Both the position numbers and the translations under genes were made by a program. DNA of 64,000 bases from Archangium violaceum. Lineage in GTDB: Bacteria; Myxococcota; Myxococcia; Myxococcales; Myxococcaceae. Shown here in pieces: positions 1-9,027 of the stretch (the first letter of the stretch is position 1; the number at the start of each line of letters is the position of its first letter). Where the stretch lies: the NCBI RefSeq assembly GCF_016887565.1, contig NZ_CP069396.1, forward strand, positions 6,926,001 through 6,990,000, written 5' to 3'. The notes beneath the pieces were generated by a model. It did no database searches. It worked only from the letters and a program-made list of their open reading frames with translations, and was not told the DNA's origin.

Positions 1-1
1 C

Positions 2-394
2 GTGTCGGCGATCGTCATCGCCTCGCTCGGCGGCTGGATGCTCAGCATGCGCAGCACCATGGTGGGCGTGCTCGCCGAGGACTACATCACCATGGCGAAC
101 GCCAAGGGCCTGTCCCAGAAGCGGATCATGTTCCACTACGCCGCTCGCAACGCGCTGCTGCCCAACATCACGGGCTTCGGCATGGCGCTGGGGTTCGTCC
201 TCTCCGGCTCCCTGCTGACCGAGATCGTCTTCTCGTATCCGGGACAGGGCTACCTGCTCATCCAGGCGGTGCGCAACCAGGACTACCCGCTCATGCAGGG
301 CATCTTCCTGACCATCACGCTGGCCGTGCTGGGCGCGAACCTGCTCGTGGACATCCTTTACGTGTGGCTCGATCCCCGGACGCGGGCTCGTTGA
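2..394 (+). CDS. Opp/Dpp-type ABC transporter permease, 3' part
   Basis: This is the C-terminal 130 residues of an inner-membrane permease of the dipeptide/oligopeptide/nickel family (DppB/OppB side). The 5' end lies outside the window, so the GTG at base 2 is an internal valine and not a start. The cytoplasmic EAA coupling loop that contacts the ATPase is visible around residues 28-50 (EDYITMANAKG...RIMFHYAARNALLP), followed by the last membrane helices and a short basic tail. The second permease starts 24 bases downstream, and two ATPases and a GH3 glucosidase follow on the same strand. The substrate is therefore more likely a cello-oligosaccharide or similar sugar than a peptide, although the family alone does not decide this. 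The solute-binding protein is not in the window. Confidence 0.88.
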   Translation: MSAIVIASLGGWMLSMRSTMVGVLAEDYITMANAKGLSQKRIMFHYAARNALLPNITGFGMALGFVLSGSLLTEIVFSYPGQGYLLIQAVRNQDYPLMQGIFLTITLAVLGANLLVDILYVWLDPRTRAR

Positions 395-418
395 CAGGTG
401 GGAAGCAGGGGGCCTGAC

Positions 419-1366
419 ATGTCATCCTCGAAGCAATCCAACAAGCAGCGCACGGGCTTCATCTGGCAGCTGCTCGAGAACCGCAAGGCATCCGCCGGGG
501 CGGTGCTCATCCTCTTCTTCGTGCTGCTCGGTCTCTTCGGACCGCTGCTCGTGCGCGTCGACCCGTCCGCCTTCGTGGGCCCGCCGCACCAGGAGCCCTC
601 CTCCGAGTATCTCTTCGGAACCACCGGCCAGGGGCAGGACGTGCTCGCGCAGACGGTCGCGGGGGCTCGCACGTCGCTCACGGTGGGGTTCCTGACGGGC
701 TTCGCCGTCATGGCCATTGGCGCGCTCGTCGGAATGACCGCTGGCTTCTTCGGCGGGTGGGTCGACAGCGTCCTGTCGTTCATCACGAACGTGTTCCTGA
801 TCATCCCCGGGCTGCCCATGGCCGTCGTCATCGCGGCCTACCTGCAGCCCGGTCCCGTCACCATCGGGCTCGTGCTGGTCATCACGGGGTGGGCGTGGAA
901 CGCGCGCATGCTGCGCTCGCAGATCCTCTCCCTGCGGGAGAAGGACTTCGTGCTGGCCGCGATCGTGAGTGGCGAGGGGCGCATGCGGATCATCTTCCGG
1001 GAGATCCTCCCCAACATGACGTCGCTGCTGATGAGCGGTTTCATCTCGGCGACGGTCTACGCGATCGGCGCGCAGGTGGGCCTCGAGTTCCTGGGCATCG
1101 GGGACGTGAGCACCGTCACGTGGGGCACGAACCTGTACTGGGCCTCCAACGACGCGGCCCTGCTGACGGGCGCGTGGTGGACCATCATTCCCACGGGCGT
1201 GTGCGTGGCGCTCATCGGCTTCGCGCTCGTGCTCGTCAACTTCGCGATCGACGAGATCACCAACCCGCGGCTGCGGGCCGAGCGGACGTGGACACGGCTC
1301 CTCAAGAGCCATGACCTGGAAGGGGGCCTGTCGACCCCCGTGGTGAGGCACAGTGGAAACAACTAA
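419..1366 (+). CDS. Opp/Dpp-type ABC transporter permease (DppC/OppC side)
   Basis: This 315-residue second permease has an N-terminal cytoplasmic stretch, a first membrane helix near residues 25-45 (GAVLILFFVLLGLFGPLLV), a periplasmic loop and a block of further helices. The EAA loop contacting the ATPase is around residues 172-198 (EKDFVLAAIVSGEGRMRIIFREILPN). I chose the ATG at 419 because a purine-rich run (ggaagcaggggg) precedes it; a longer GTG start at 398 is possible but lacks a good ribosome-binding site. It should form the membrane channel with the upstream permease. The next gene starts inside its last codons, which argues for translational coupling. Confidence 0.9.
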   Translation: MSSSKQSNKQRTGFIWQLLENRKASAGAVLILFFVLLGLFGPLLVRVDPSAFVGPPHQEPSSEYLFGTTGQGQDVLAQTVAGARTSLTVGFLTGFAVMAIGALVGMTAGFFGGWVDSVLSFITNVFLIIPGLPMAVVIAAYLQPGPVTIGLVLVITGWAWNARMLRSQILSLREKDFVLAAIVSGEGRMRIIFREILPNMTSLLMSGFISATVYAIGAQVGLEFLGIGDVSTVTWGTNLYWASNDAALLTGAWWTIIPTGVCVALIGFALVLVNFAIDEITNPRLRAERTWTRLLKSHDLEGGLSTPVVRHSGNN

Positions 1367-2327
1367 ACCCTCGACGTTGCTCTCCGTGCGCGACCTCCGG
1401 GTCGAATACCTGACGCCCACGGGGCCCGTGTGCGCCGTCGACGGCGTCTCGTTCGACATCGGGCGAGGCGAGGTGCTCGGGCTCGCCGGCGAGTCGGGCA
1501 GCGGCAAGTCGACCGTGGCGCAGGCCCTGCTGCGGATCCTCCGCCCCCCCGCCGTCATCACCGGCGGGCAGGTGCTCTTCGAGGGCGAGGACATCCTGGC
1601 GATGAGCGAGGCGCGGCTGCGGGAGCTGCGCTGGCGCAAGGTGTCGCTCGTCTTCCAGAGCGCGATGAACTCGCTCAACCCCATCCTCACGATCGGTGAT
1701 CAGATCGTGGATGCGATCCAGGCGCACCAGCCGGTGAAGCGCTCCGAGGCCGTCGACAAGGCCGTCTCGCTGCTCAAGCTCGTGGGGATCGACAGCTCGC
1801 GGATCACGAGCTACCCGCACCAGCTGTCGGGCGGCATGAGGCAGCGCGTGGTGATCGCCATCGCGCTCGCGCTCGAGCCGCCGCTGATGCTCATGGACGA
1901 GCCGACGACGGCGCTCGACGTGGTGGTGCAGAAGGAAATCCTCCACCAGGTCGCCGAGCTCAAGGACAAGCTCGGGTTCTCCATCCTGTTCATCACGCAT
2001 GATCTCTCGCTGATCCTCGAGTTCTCCACGCGGATCGCCGTGCTCTACGCGGGCAAGCTCATGGAGATGGGGCCCTCCCAGGAGCTGTTCCACGCGCCCA
2101 AGCACCCGTACACCCAGGGGCTGCTGGGCTCGGTCCCCTCGGTCCGAGGGCCCCGCCGCAAGCTCGTGGGCATCCCTGGCTCTCCCCCGGACATGCGAAA
2201 GCTCCCCGTGGGGTGCCGCTTCCACCCGCGCTGCCCGTCCGCGACGAATATCTGCCGGACACATGCGCCCGTCCTGCGCGAGCTGGGCCCCGCCCACATC
2301 GAGGCCTGTCACCTGGATTCCCCATGA
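1353..2327 (+). CDS. Opp/Dpp-type ABC transporter ATPase (OppD side)
   Basis: This 324-residue cytoplasmic ATPase powers the importer. Walker A is GESGSGKST at residues 46-54, the signature is LSGGMRQR, Walker B is LMLMDEPTTALD and the switch histidine is in FITHD. The C-terminal oligopeptide/dipeptide extension is present, with its cysteine pattern (GCRFHPRCPSATNIC...EAC) typical of OppD/DppD. The GTG start at 1353 overlaps the upstream stop by 14 bases and is preceded by ggtgagg, so the start is well supported. It pairs with the next ATPase to form a heterodimeric motor, as is normal in this family. Confidence 0.92.
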   Translation: METTKPSTLLSVRDLRVEYLTPTGPVCAVDGVSFDIGRGEVLGLAGESGSGKSTVAQALLRILRPPAVITGGQVLFEGEDILAMSEARLRELRWRKVSLVFQSAMNSLNPILTIGDQIVDAIQAHQPVKRSEAVDKAVSLLKLVGIDSSRITSYPHQLSGGMRQRVVIAIALALEPPLMLMDEPTTALDVVVQKEILHQVAELKDKLGFSILFITHDLSLILEFSTRIAVLYAGKLMEMGPSQELFHAPKHPYTQGLLGSVPSVRGPRRKLVGIPGSPPDMRKLPVGCRFHPRCPSATNICRTHAPVLRELGPAHIEACHLDSP

Positions 2328-3415
2328 CGACCATCGACCGGAAGAACCAGGCCATCCTCGAGGCGAAGGGCCTCGGCAAATACTTCCAGGTGGGCGGTGG
2401 CTTCAGGCCCAAGCAGCTGCGTGCCCTCAACGAGGTCTCCTTCGCGCTCGGGCAACGGCAGGTCGTCGCGCTCGTGGGCGAGTCAGGCAGCGGCAAGAGC
2501 ACGATCGCGCGGCTGCTCGTGCGGCTGATGGAGCCTTCCTCCGGGAAGATCCTCTTCCGCGGCAGGGACATCCTCCAGGAAGAGCCTCGGCAGGCCTCAC
2601 TCGACTACCGGGCGCAGGTGCAGATGATCTTCCAGGATCCGTTCGGCTCGCTGAACCCGGTCCATACCATCGGAAATCACCTCGAGAGGCCCCTGCTCCT
2701 GCACGGAAAGGCGAAGGGCACCTCCGAGCTCAGGGAGCGCGTGCATGATCTGCTCGCGACCGTCGACCTGAACCCGGCGGCGGAGATCGCGTCGCGATAT
2801 CCGCATCAGCTCTCGGGCGGGCAGCGACAGCGCGTGGCGATCGCGCGAGCGCTGGCACCGGGTCCCTCGGTGATCCTCGCCGACGAGCCGATCTCCATGC
2901 TCGATGTGTCCATCCGGGTCGGCGTCTTGAACCTGATGGAGCGCCTCAAGGAGGAGCGGGGAATCTCCTATCTGTACATCACGCACGACATCGCGAGCGC
3001 GCGCTACTTCGCGGACCGGACGATGGTGATGTACGCGGGGCACATCGTGGAGGGCGCGCCGAGCGAGGAGCTGATGCAGCGGCCGGCGCACCCCTATACG
3101 CAGCTGCTGCTGTCCGCGGTGCCGGACCCGCATGGCTCGATGAAGAACGAGCTGAAGGCCAAATCGGGTGCGCCCAAGTTGATCGATCCGCCTCCCGGCT
3201 GTCCGTTCGCCGATCGGTGCCCGAGCGCCATGGCGGTGTGCCGCCAGGAGATGCCGGGCACGACGCAGCTCGAGCAGGATCGCTGGGTGCGGTGCCACCT
3301 GTTCGGACAGGGCGCCTCGTCCGGTACGGTGGGCTCGCAGACGCCCACGAACGCCGCCGACCCGGAGAGCGGGATCTCGGGGGTCGCGGCGCGGCGTCTC
3401 GAGGAAGCTCGCTGA
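2324..3415 (+). CDS. Opp/Dpp-type ABC transporter ATPase (OppF side)
   Basis: This is the second motor subunit, 363 residues. It carries Walker A GESGSGKST, Q-loop FQDPFGSLNP, signature LSGGQRQR, Walker B VILADEPISMLD and switch histidine in YITHD, all canonical. The C-terminal family extension has the cysteine motif CPFADRCPSAMAVC. The ATG at 2324 overlaps the previous stop in an ATGA arrangement, so I prefer it to the much longer open frame starting at 2213. About 35 extra residues after the family domain (GQGASSGTVGSQTP...) look disordered. The glucosidase gene begins 92 bases further on, after a strong hairpin. Confidence 0.92.
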   Translation: MTTIDRKNQAILEAKGLGKYFQVGGGFRPKQLRALNEVSFALGQRQVVALVGESGSGKSTIARLLVRLMEPSSGKILFRGRDILQEEPRQASLDYRAQVQMIFQDPFGSLNPVHTIGNHLERPLLLHGKAKGTSELRERVHDLLATVDLNPAAEIASRYPHQLSGGQRQRVAIARALAPGPSVILADEPISMLDVSIRVGVLNLMERLKEERGISYLYITHDIASARYFADRTMVMYAGHIVEGAPSEELMQRPAHPYTQLLLSAVPDPHGSMKNELKAKSGAPKLIDPPPGCPFADRCPSAMAVCRQEMPGTTQLEQDRWVRCHLFGQGASSGTVGSQTPTNAADPESGISGVAARRLEEAR

Positions 3416-3445
3416 ATCGAGGTCCCAAGCACACATGATGAACAC

Positions 3446-3477
3446 CCGCGTTCTCCGCGTCCTCGCGAAGAACGCGG
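3446..3477 (+). terminator. hairpin between ABC transporter and glucosidase genes
   Basis: A 9-bp perfect inverted repeat, ccgcgttct (3446-3454) and agaacgcgg (3469-3477), encloses a further cgcg/cgcg stem with a tcct loop and one mismatch. No T-run follows, so it could be a partial terminator, an mRNA-end stabiliser or an attenuator that sets the ratio of transporter to glucosidase transcript. The role is inferred from position only. Confidence 0.5.
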
Positions 3478-3507
3478 TGCCATGCCCTGAACCCGAGGCC
3501 CCCTGAC

Positions 3508-5814
3508 ATGTCCAAACAATCCAAAGACTACAAGGCAAGAGCGCAGGAACTGGTGTCCCAGATGACGCTGGAGGAGAAGGCCCTGCTCTTGTCTGGCAAT
3601 GGCGCGTGGACGACCCACCCGATCGCGCGGCTGGGCATCCCCTCCATCTTCATGACGGATGGTCCGCATGGACTCAGGAAGGCGCAGGGGCTGAACATCT
3701 CGGAGAGCGTTCCCGCGACCTGCTTCCCGACGGCGTCCTCGCTGGCCTCCACCTGGAACACGGAGCTCATCCAACAGGTGGGCGCCGCCATGGCCCGGGA
3801 GTGCCAGGCCAACGACGTCCAGTTGCTGTTGGGGCCGGGCATCAACATGAAGCGCTCTCCCCTGGGTGGGCGCAACTTCGAGTACTTCTCCGAGGACCCC
3901 CTCCTGGCCGGTCAGCTGGCGGCGTCCTACATCCAGGGTGTCCAGAGCGAGGGCGTGGGTACCTCGTTGAAGCACTTCGCGGTGAACAACCAGGAGTTCG
4001 AGCGGATGGTGAACGACTCGAACCTGGATGAAAGGACCCTGCGAGAGATCTACCTGCCCGCCTTCGAGATCGCGATCACCCAGGCCCAGCCATGGTCGGT
4101 GATGTGCGCCTACAACAAGGTGAATGGTGTCTACGCCTCCGAGAACCCCCTCCTGCTCGAGCAGATCCTCCGGAAGGAGTGGGAGTTCGAGGGGTTCGTG
4201 GTGTCGGATTGGGGCGCCGTCCACGATCGCGTGAAGGGCGTCCTGGCCGGGCTGCACCTGGAGATGCCCGGCAGCGGCGACGTGAATCGCAAGAAGATCA
4301 TCGAGGCCGTCAACGCGGGACAACTGCCAGTCTCGCGCCTGGACGAGGTGGTGGGCGCGCTGCTCGCGGTGGTCCTCAAGGCCTCGGAGAGCCGCCGGAG
4401 CGGGGCGCGCGCCGACCTGGAGCAGCACCATGTCCTGGCGAGGCAGGTGGCGGGTGAGAGCATCGTCCTGCTGAAGAACGAGGATCACCTCCTGCCGGTC
4501 GACGTGGGTGGGAAGAAGAAGATCGCCCTGATTGGCGCTTTCGCCAAGGACCCCCGCTACCAGGGCGCTGGAAGCTCGCAGGTGAATCCGACCCGCATCT
4601 CCAACGCGTATGACGAGCTGGTGGCGCTCGTGGGCGGGAGCGAGCGCATCGGTTACGCGAGCGGCTACGACTCGGAGGGAGTCACCACCGCGCAGCTGCT
4701 CGACGAAGCACGGCAGCAGGCGAAGGACGCGGACGTGGCCATCGTCTTCGCTGGACTGCCCGACAGCCACGAGTCCGAGGGATTCGACCGCGCCTCCCTG
4801 GACATCCCCGAGGGGCACAACCGGTTGATCGACGCGGTCAGCCAGGTCCAGCCCAACACGGTGGTGGTGTTGATGAACGGCTCCGCCATCACCCTGCCCT
4901 GGGTGGGCCGGGTGAAGGCCATCCTGGAGGCCTGGCTGACGGGACAGGCGGGCGGAGGAGCCATCGCCGATATCCTGACCGGCAAGGTGAACCCCTCGGC
5001 GAAGCTGGCGGAGACCTTCCCGCAGAGGCTCGAGGACACGCCGACCGCCACCGAGTTCCCCGGACTCAACCAGCAGGCCTACTACGGCGAAGGCGTCTTC
5101 ATCGGCTACCGGTACTACGACAAGAAGAACATCACCCCGCTGTTCCCCTTTGGCTTCGGGCTGAGCTACACCACCTTCGCCTACTCGGACCTGACCCTCG
5201 GCGCGCAGTCCATCAAAGACACGGACAGCCTGACCGTGCAGCTGAAGGTCAAGAACACGGGGAAGGTGGCTGGAAAGGAGATCGTCCAGCTCTACATCCG
5301 TGAGGACAGGCCCGTGGTGAGCCGTCCGGACAAGGAGCTCAAGGCCTTCACCAAGGTGGCGCTCGAGCCCGGTCAGGAGAAGACGGTGACCTTCACGCTG
5401 AAGCGGCGTGATTTCGCCTACTACGACACCACCCACCACCGCTGGACCGTCAACCCGGGCCGGTTCGACATCCTGGTCGGTGGTTCGTCCAGGGACCTGC
5501 CGCTGAGAAAGCACGTCCAGGTGGAGACGACCCAGGTGCCCGTGCCCAAGCTGACGCGCGAGTCCATGGTGAAGGAGTTCAAGAACCACCCCAAGGGCAA
5601 GGCGTTCTACCCGCAGCTGAAGAACGTCATCATGGGCAGCTTCGAGGAGCCGACGCCCGTGAAACGCACCCCGCGGGAGGAGTACGCCCGGAAGAAGGCC
5701 GAGATGTCGACGCTGGTGTTCGTCAACGACATGCCCGCCTACAAACTGATCGCCTTCTCCGAGGGCAAGTTCACCGAGCAGATGCTCAACGACATCCTGG
5801 CGCAGGTTCAGTAG
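3508..5814 (+). CDS. GH3 family beta-glucosidase
   Basis: This 768-residue glycoside hydrolase of family 3 probably releases terminal glucose (or a related sugar) from beta-linked oligosaccharides. No signal peptide is seen, so it acts in the cytoplasm. The N-terminal TIM barrel opens with the KALLLSGNGAWTT and MTDGPHGLR motifs. The nucleophile is Asp234 in VVSDWGAVHD. The alpha/beta sandwich follows (about residues 315-560, with HESEGFDR and FPFGFGLSYT), then the fibronectin-III-like domain (about 577-645). A C-terminal extension of about 85 residues ends the protein, as in several cytoplasmic GH3 enzymes. GAGG lies nine bases before the ATG. The position behind an Opp-type importer suggests that imported oligosaccharides are its substrate. 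Confidence 0.92.
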   Translation: MSKQSKDYKARAQELVSQMTLEEKALLLSGNGAWTTHPIARLGIPSIFMTDGPHGLRKAQGLNISESVPATCFPTASSLASTWNTELIQQVGAAMARECQANDVQLLLGPGINMKRSPLGGRNFEYFSEDPLLAGQLAASYIQGVQSEGVGTSLKHFAVNNQEFERMVNDSNLDERTLREIYLPAFEIAITQAQPWSVMCAYNKVNGVYASENPLLLEQILRKEWEFEGFVVSDWGAVHDRVKGVLAGLHLEMPGSGDVNRKKIIEAVNAGQLPVSRLDEVVGALLAVVLKASESRRSGARADLEQHHVLARQVAGESIVLLKNEDHLLPVDVGGKKKIALIGAFAKDPRYQGAGSSQVNPTRISNAYDELVALVGGSERIGYASGYDSEGVTTAQLLDEARQQAKDADVAIVFAGLPDSHESEGFDRASLDIPEGHNRLIDAVSQVQPNTVVVLMNGSAITLPWVGRVKAILEAWLTGQAGGGAIADILTGKVNPSAKLAETFPQRLEDTPTATEFPGLNQQAYYGEGVFIGYRYYDKKNITPLFPFGFGLSYTTFAYSDLTLGAQSIKDTDSLTVQLKVKNTGKVAGKEIVQLYIREDRPVVSRPDKELKAFTKVALEPGQEKTVTFTLKRRDFAYYDTTHHRWTVNPGRFDILVGGSSRDLPLRKHVQVETTQVPVPKLTRESMVKEFKNHPKGKAFYPQLKNVIMGSFEEPTPVKRTPREEYARKKAEMSTLVFVNDMPAYKLIAFSEGKFTEQMLNDILAQVQ

Positions 5815-5850
5815 CCGGGACGCGCTGCGGAGGCACGCTCCACGTAGAAC

Positions 5851-5883
5851 GGCCTTGCTTCAGAGAGCGTCTGAAGCAAGGCC
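5851..5883. terminator. bidirectional terminator between convergent genes
   Basis: A perfect 13-bp inverted repeat, ggccttgcttcag (5851-5863) and ctgaagcaaggcc (5871-5883), has a 7-base loop. It sits midway between the stop of the glucosidase (5814) and the stop of the RND pump gene (5899) on the other strand. Symmetry and position suggest that it ends transcription from both sides. Confidence 0.8.
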
Positions 5884-5898
5884 CACATCCTCACGAGG

Positions 5899-8800
5899 TC
5901 AGCTTCCCGCGAGCCGGGGTTTCTCCTCCCCACCCGCCAGGGGAGTGCCCTCGCCGCCGGAGCCCGAGCCGTGCTCATCCCGCCCGCGCCTCCGGTCCAG
6001 CCGCGCCTTCATCCGATCCGCCACCACGTAGAAGGCGGGCACCACCAGCAGGCTGAGCACGGTGGAGACGGACAGTCCTCCCAGCACCGCCACGGACATG
6101 GGGGCGCGCGTCTCGCTGCCCGCGCCCAGCGCCAGCACCGCGGGCACCGCCGCCATCATCGTGGCCAGTGACGTCATCAGGATGGGCCGCAGGCGCACCG
6201 GCCCCGCCCGCTGCATGGCCTCCACCGCGTCCGCGCCCTGCTCGCGTTGTTGCAGCGCGTAGTCCACCAGGATGATGGAGTTCTTCTTCACGATGCCCAT
6301 CAGCAGCAGCAGGCCGATCATGCTGAAGATGTTGAGCGTCGTGTTCGTGCCCCACATCGCGAAGGCCGCTCCCGCCACCGACAACGGGAGGATGGTGAGC
6401 ACCGTCACCGGGTGCAGGAACGAGTTGAACTGCGAGGCGAGCACCATGTAGGCCACCCCAATGCCCAGGAAGAGGGCGAAGAGGAGGCTGCTCATGGACT
6501 CCTGGAAGGCCACGCTGGAGCCGCCGAAGACCACGCGCGTGCCACCGGGAAGATCCTTCGCCAGCCGCTCCACCGTCTCCAGCGCATCCTGCTGGGTGGC
6601 GCCGGGGGCCACGTTGGCGAAGATGCTGATGGCGCGCTCACGATCCTTGCGGGTGATCGCCTGGAGCGCCGGGCGCTCCTCCTGCGCCACCAGCGAGGAC
6701 AGGGGCACCAGCTCGCCGGAGCGGGTCCGCACCTTCAACAGCGCCAGATCCTCCGGCCGCGAGCGCTGATCCTTCAAGAGGCGCAGCCGCACGTCGATGC
6801 GCCGGCCCCCCGTGCTGTACTTGCCCACGCGCACCCCGCCCACCAGGGCGTTGAGGGTAGAGCCCACGTCCTGCATGGACACGCCCAGGTCCGCGGCGCG
6901 CGCCCGGTCCGGGGTGATCCGCAGCTCCGGCATGCCGAGCTGGTAGTCCGTGTCCACGTCCACCACCTTGCCGCTCGCCTGGAGCTTCTCGCGCATCTCC
7001 GTGCTGGATTCGATGAGCCGCTCCCAGTCCGAGCCGCGCACGCTGAACTCCACCGGGAAGCCGCGCGAGGCCGTGAAGCCGCTCTGCGACAGATCCATCA
7101 CCACCGCGCGCAGGCCCGGGTACGAGTTGAGCTCCTTGCGCACCAGCTGGCTGAACTCGGACATCGGCATGCGCTGGTCCTGCGGCACCAGGGTGATGAA
7201 CAGCATGCCGCCGTTCACCCCGCTGCCACCACCACCCACCACCGCGAACAGGCGTGTCACCTCGGGCCGGTTGCGGAGGAACTCCTCGGAGCGCAGGAAG
7301 AGCCGGTTCGTCTCCTCCACCGTGCTGCCCACCGCCGTCTGCAACCGCACCATGACGCGGCCCTGATCCTGCGAGGGGACGAACTCGCTCGACAGGCTCT
7401 TGAAGGCCAGGCCCGACAGCGCCAGCAGCACCACCGCGCCTCCCAGCACCCACCAGGGCCGCGCCAGCCCCCGGGCCAGCACCTTCCCATAGTGGTGCTC
7501 CAGCCAGGTGAAGGCCCGGTCCACGGCCAGGCCCACCTTGCTGCGGCCCTCGCGGCTCGTCTTGAGCAGCTGCGCGCACCGCGCCGGCGCCAGGGTGATG
7601 GCCTCCACGTACGACAGCAGCACCGCCACGCACAGCGTCACGCCGAACTGCAGGAAGAACCTGCCGATGACCCCTTCCATGAACACGACGGGCAGGAAGA
7701 TGGCCACCACCGCCAGCGTCGCCGCCAGCGCCGCGAAGGTGATCTCCTGCGTGCCCTCGCGCGCCGCCGCCACCCGCTCCTTCCCCTCTTCCGCGTGCCG
7801 GAAGATGTTCTCCATCACCATGATGGCGTCATCGACCACGATGCCCACTGCCAGTGACAGGCCCAGCAGCGTGAAGGTGTTGAGGGTGAAGCCCAGGAAG
7901 TAGATGACCGCCACCGTACCCAGCAGCGACATGGGGATGGCGAGAATCACGTTGAGCGTACTGGACAGCGAGCCCAGGAACGCCCAGCACACCAGCGCCG
8001 TCAGGATGCACGCCAGCAACAGCTCGAACTCGATCTCGTGGACGCTCTCCTCGATGAACCGGGTGGAGTCGAAGTTGATGCCCACCTCCAGGCCCTCGGG
8101 CGCGTCCTTCTGCACCTCGGCGATCTTCGCGCGCACGCCCTGCGCCACGGCCACCGCGTTGGCGCCGCGCTGCTTCCTCACCCCCAGGCCCTGCGCGGGC
8201 TGGCCGTCGACACGCGCGATGCGCCGCTCGTCCTCGAAGCCATCCTCCACCAGCGCCACGTCGGACAGGTAGACGGGGGAGCCAGCCCCCTCGCGAACCA
8301 CCAGGTGGCGCAGCGTCTCCATGTCCAACGCCTCGCCCATCATGCGGACGTTGACCTCGCGGCCCTCCGTCTCGATGCGGCCCGCGGGCAGCTCCACGTG
8401 CTCACGCTGCAGCGCGGTGACGATGTCCGTGACCGTGAGTCCCCGCGCGTCCAGCTTCTGCGCGTCCACCCAGATGCGCACGTTGCGCTCCAGCGAGCCT
8501 CCCAGCGTCACCTCGCCCACGCCCGGCACCGTCTGCAGCGACTCCTTCAGCCGGTAGCGGGCGAAGTCGGAGATGAACTGCCGCGAGAAGGGCCCGGACA
8601 CGCCCACCTGGACGATGGGTTGATCCTCCGGGTTGCTCTTGGAGATGACCGGCGGATCGATGTCCCGCGGCAGGCGGTTCTGCGCCTGGCTCACCTTGGA
8701 CGTCACGTCCTGCAGCGCCTGGTCCACGTCGCGCGACAGGTCCAACTCCACGGAGATGCTGCCGCCGCCCAGGCTCGACTTGGAGGTGATGGACTTGACG

Positions 8801-9027
8801 CCCTCCACCTGCATCGCCGCTTCCTCGAGCGGCTCGATGATGTCGCTCTCCACCGCCTCCGGCGAGGCTCCCTCCCACGTCACGCTGATGCTGATGACGG
8901 GGTAGTCCACGTCCGGAAACTGGCTGATGCCGATGCGCTGGGCCGCCACCAGGCCGAAGACGATCGTCGCCGCCATCAACATCCAGGCGAAGACGGGCTT
9001 CTTGATGCACACCTCGGTGATGTTCAT
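5899..9027 (-). CDS. RND efflux transporter, inner-membrane pump (AcrB/MdtBC-like)
   Basis: This 1,042-residue proton-driven pump is the trimeric inner-membrane part of a tripartite drug or metabolite exporter. The N-terminus (NITEVCIKKPVFAWML...GISQFPDVDYPVISI) is typical of the HAE1 group. The proton-relay residues are in place: Asp399-Asp400 in GIVVDDAIMVMEN (helix 4) and Lys915 in GIVKKNSIILVDY (helix 10). The two large periplasmic porter loops are complete, and the overall length is normal. The C-terminus ends in a charged, Gly-rich cytoplasmic tail. Its ATG overlaps the stop of the membrane-fusion gene by four bases, so the two are translationally coupled. The substrate cannot be read from sequence. 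Confidence 0.95.
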   Translation of the reverse strand: MNITEVCIKKPVFAWMLMAATIVFGLVAAQRIGISQFPDVDYPVISISVTWEGASPEAVESDIIEPLEEAAMQVEGVKSITSKSSLGGGSISVELDLSRDVDQALQDVTSKVSQAQNRLPRDIDPPVISKSNPEDQPIVQVGVSGPFSRQFISDFARYRLKESLQTVPGVGEVTLGGSLERNVRIWVDAQKLDARGLTVTDIVTALQREHVELPAGRIETEGREVNVRMMGEALDMETLRHLVVREGAGSPVYLSDVALVEDGFEDERRIARVDGQPAQGLGVRKQRGANAVAVAQGVRAKIAEVQKDAPEGLEVGINFDSTRFIEESVHEIEFELLLACILTALVCWAFLGSLSSTLNVILAIPMSLLGTVAVIYFLGFTLNTFTLLGLSLAVGIVVDDAIMVMENIFRHAEEGKERVAAAREGTQEITFAALAATLAVVAIFLPVVFMEGVIGRFFLQFGVTLCVAVLLSYVEAITLAPARCAQLLKTSREGRSKVGLAVDRAFTWLEHHYGKVLARGLARPWWVLGGAVVLLALSGLAFKSLSSEFVPSQDQGRVMVRLQTAVGSTVEETNRLFLRSEEFLRNRPEVTRLFAVVGGGGSGVNGGMLFITLVPQDQRMPMSEFSQLVRKELNSYPGLRAVVMDLSQSGFTASRGFPVEFSVRGSDWERLIESSTEMREKLQASGKVVDVDTDYQLGMPELRITPDRARAADLGVSMQDVGSTLNALVGGVRVGKYSTGGRRIDVRLRLLKDQRSRPEDLALLKVRTRSGELVPLSSLVAQEERPALQAITRKDRERAISIFANVAPGATQQDALETVERLAKDLPGGTRVVFGGSSVAFQESMSSLLFALFLGIGVAYMVLASQFNSFLHPVTVLTILPLSVAGAAFAMWGTNTTLNIFSMIGLLLLMGIVKKNSIILVDYALQQREQGADAVEAMQRAGPVRLRPILMTSLATMMAAVPAVLALGAGSETRAPMSVAVLGGLSVSTVLSLLVVPAFYVVADRMKARLDRRRGRDEHGSGSGGEGTPLAGGEEKPRLAGS

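Noticed and set aside
3094-5589. Open frame of 831 codons antisense to the glucosidase
   Set aside because: It mirrors a gene with strong family motifs, has no domain of its own and reads like low-complexity reverse translation of GC-rich codons.
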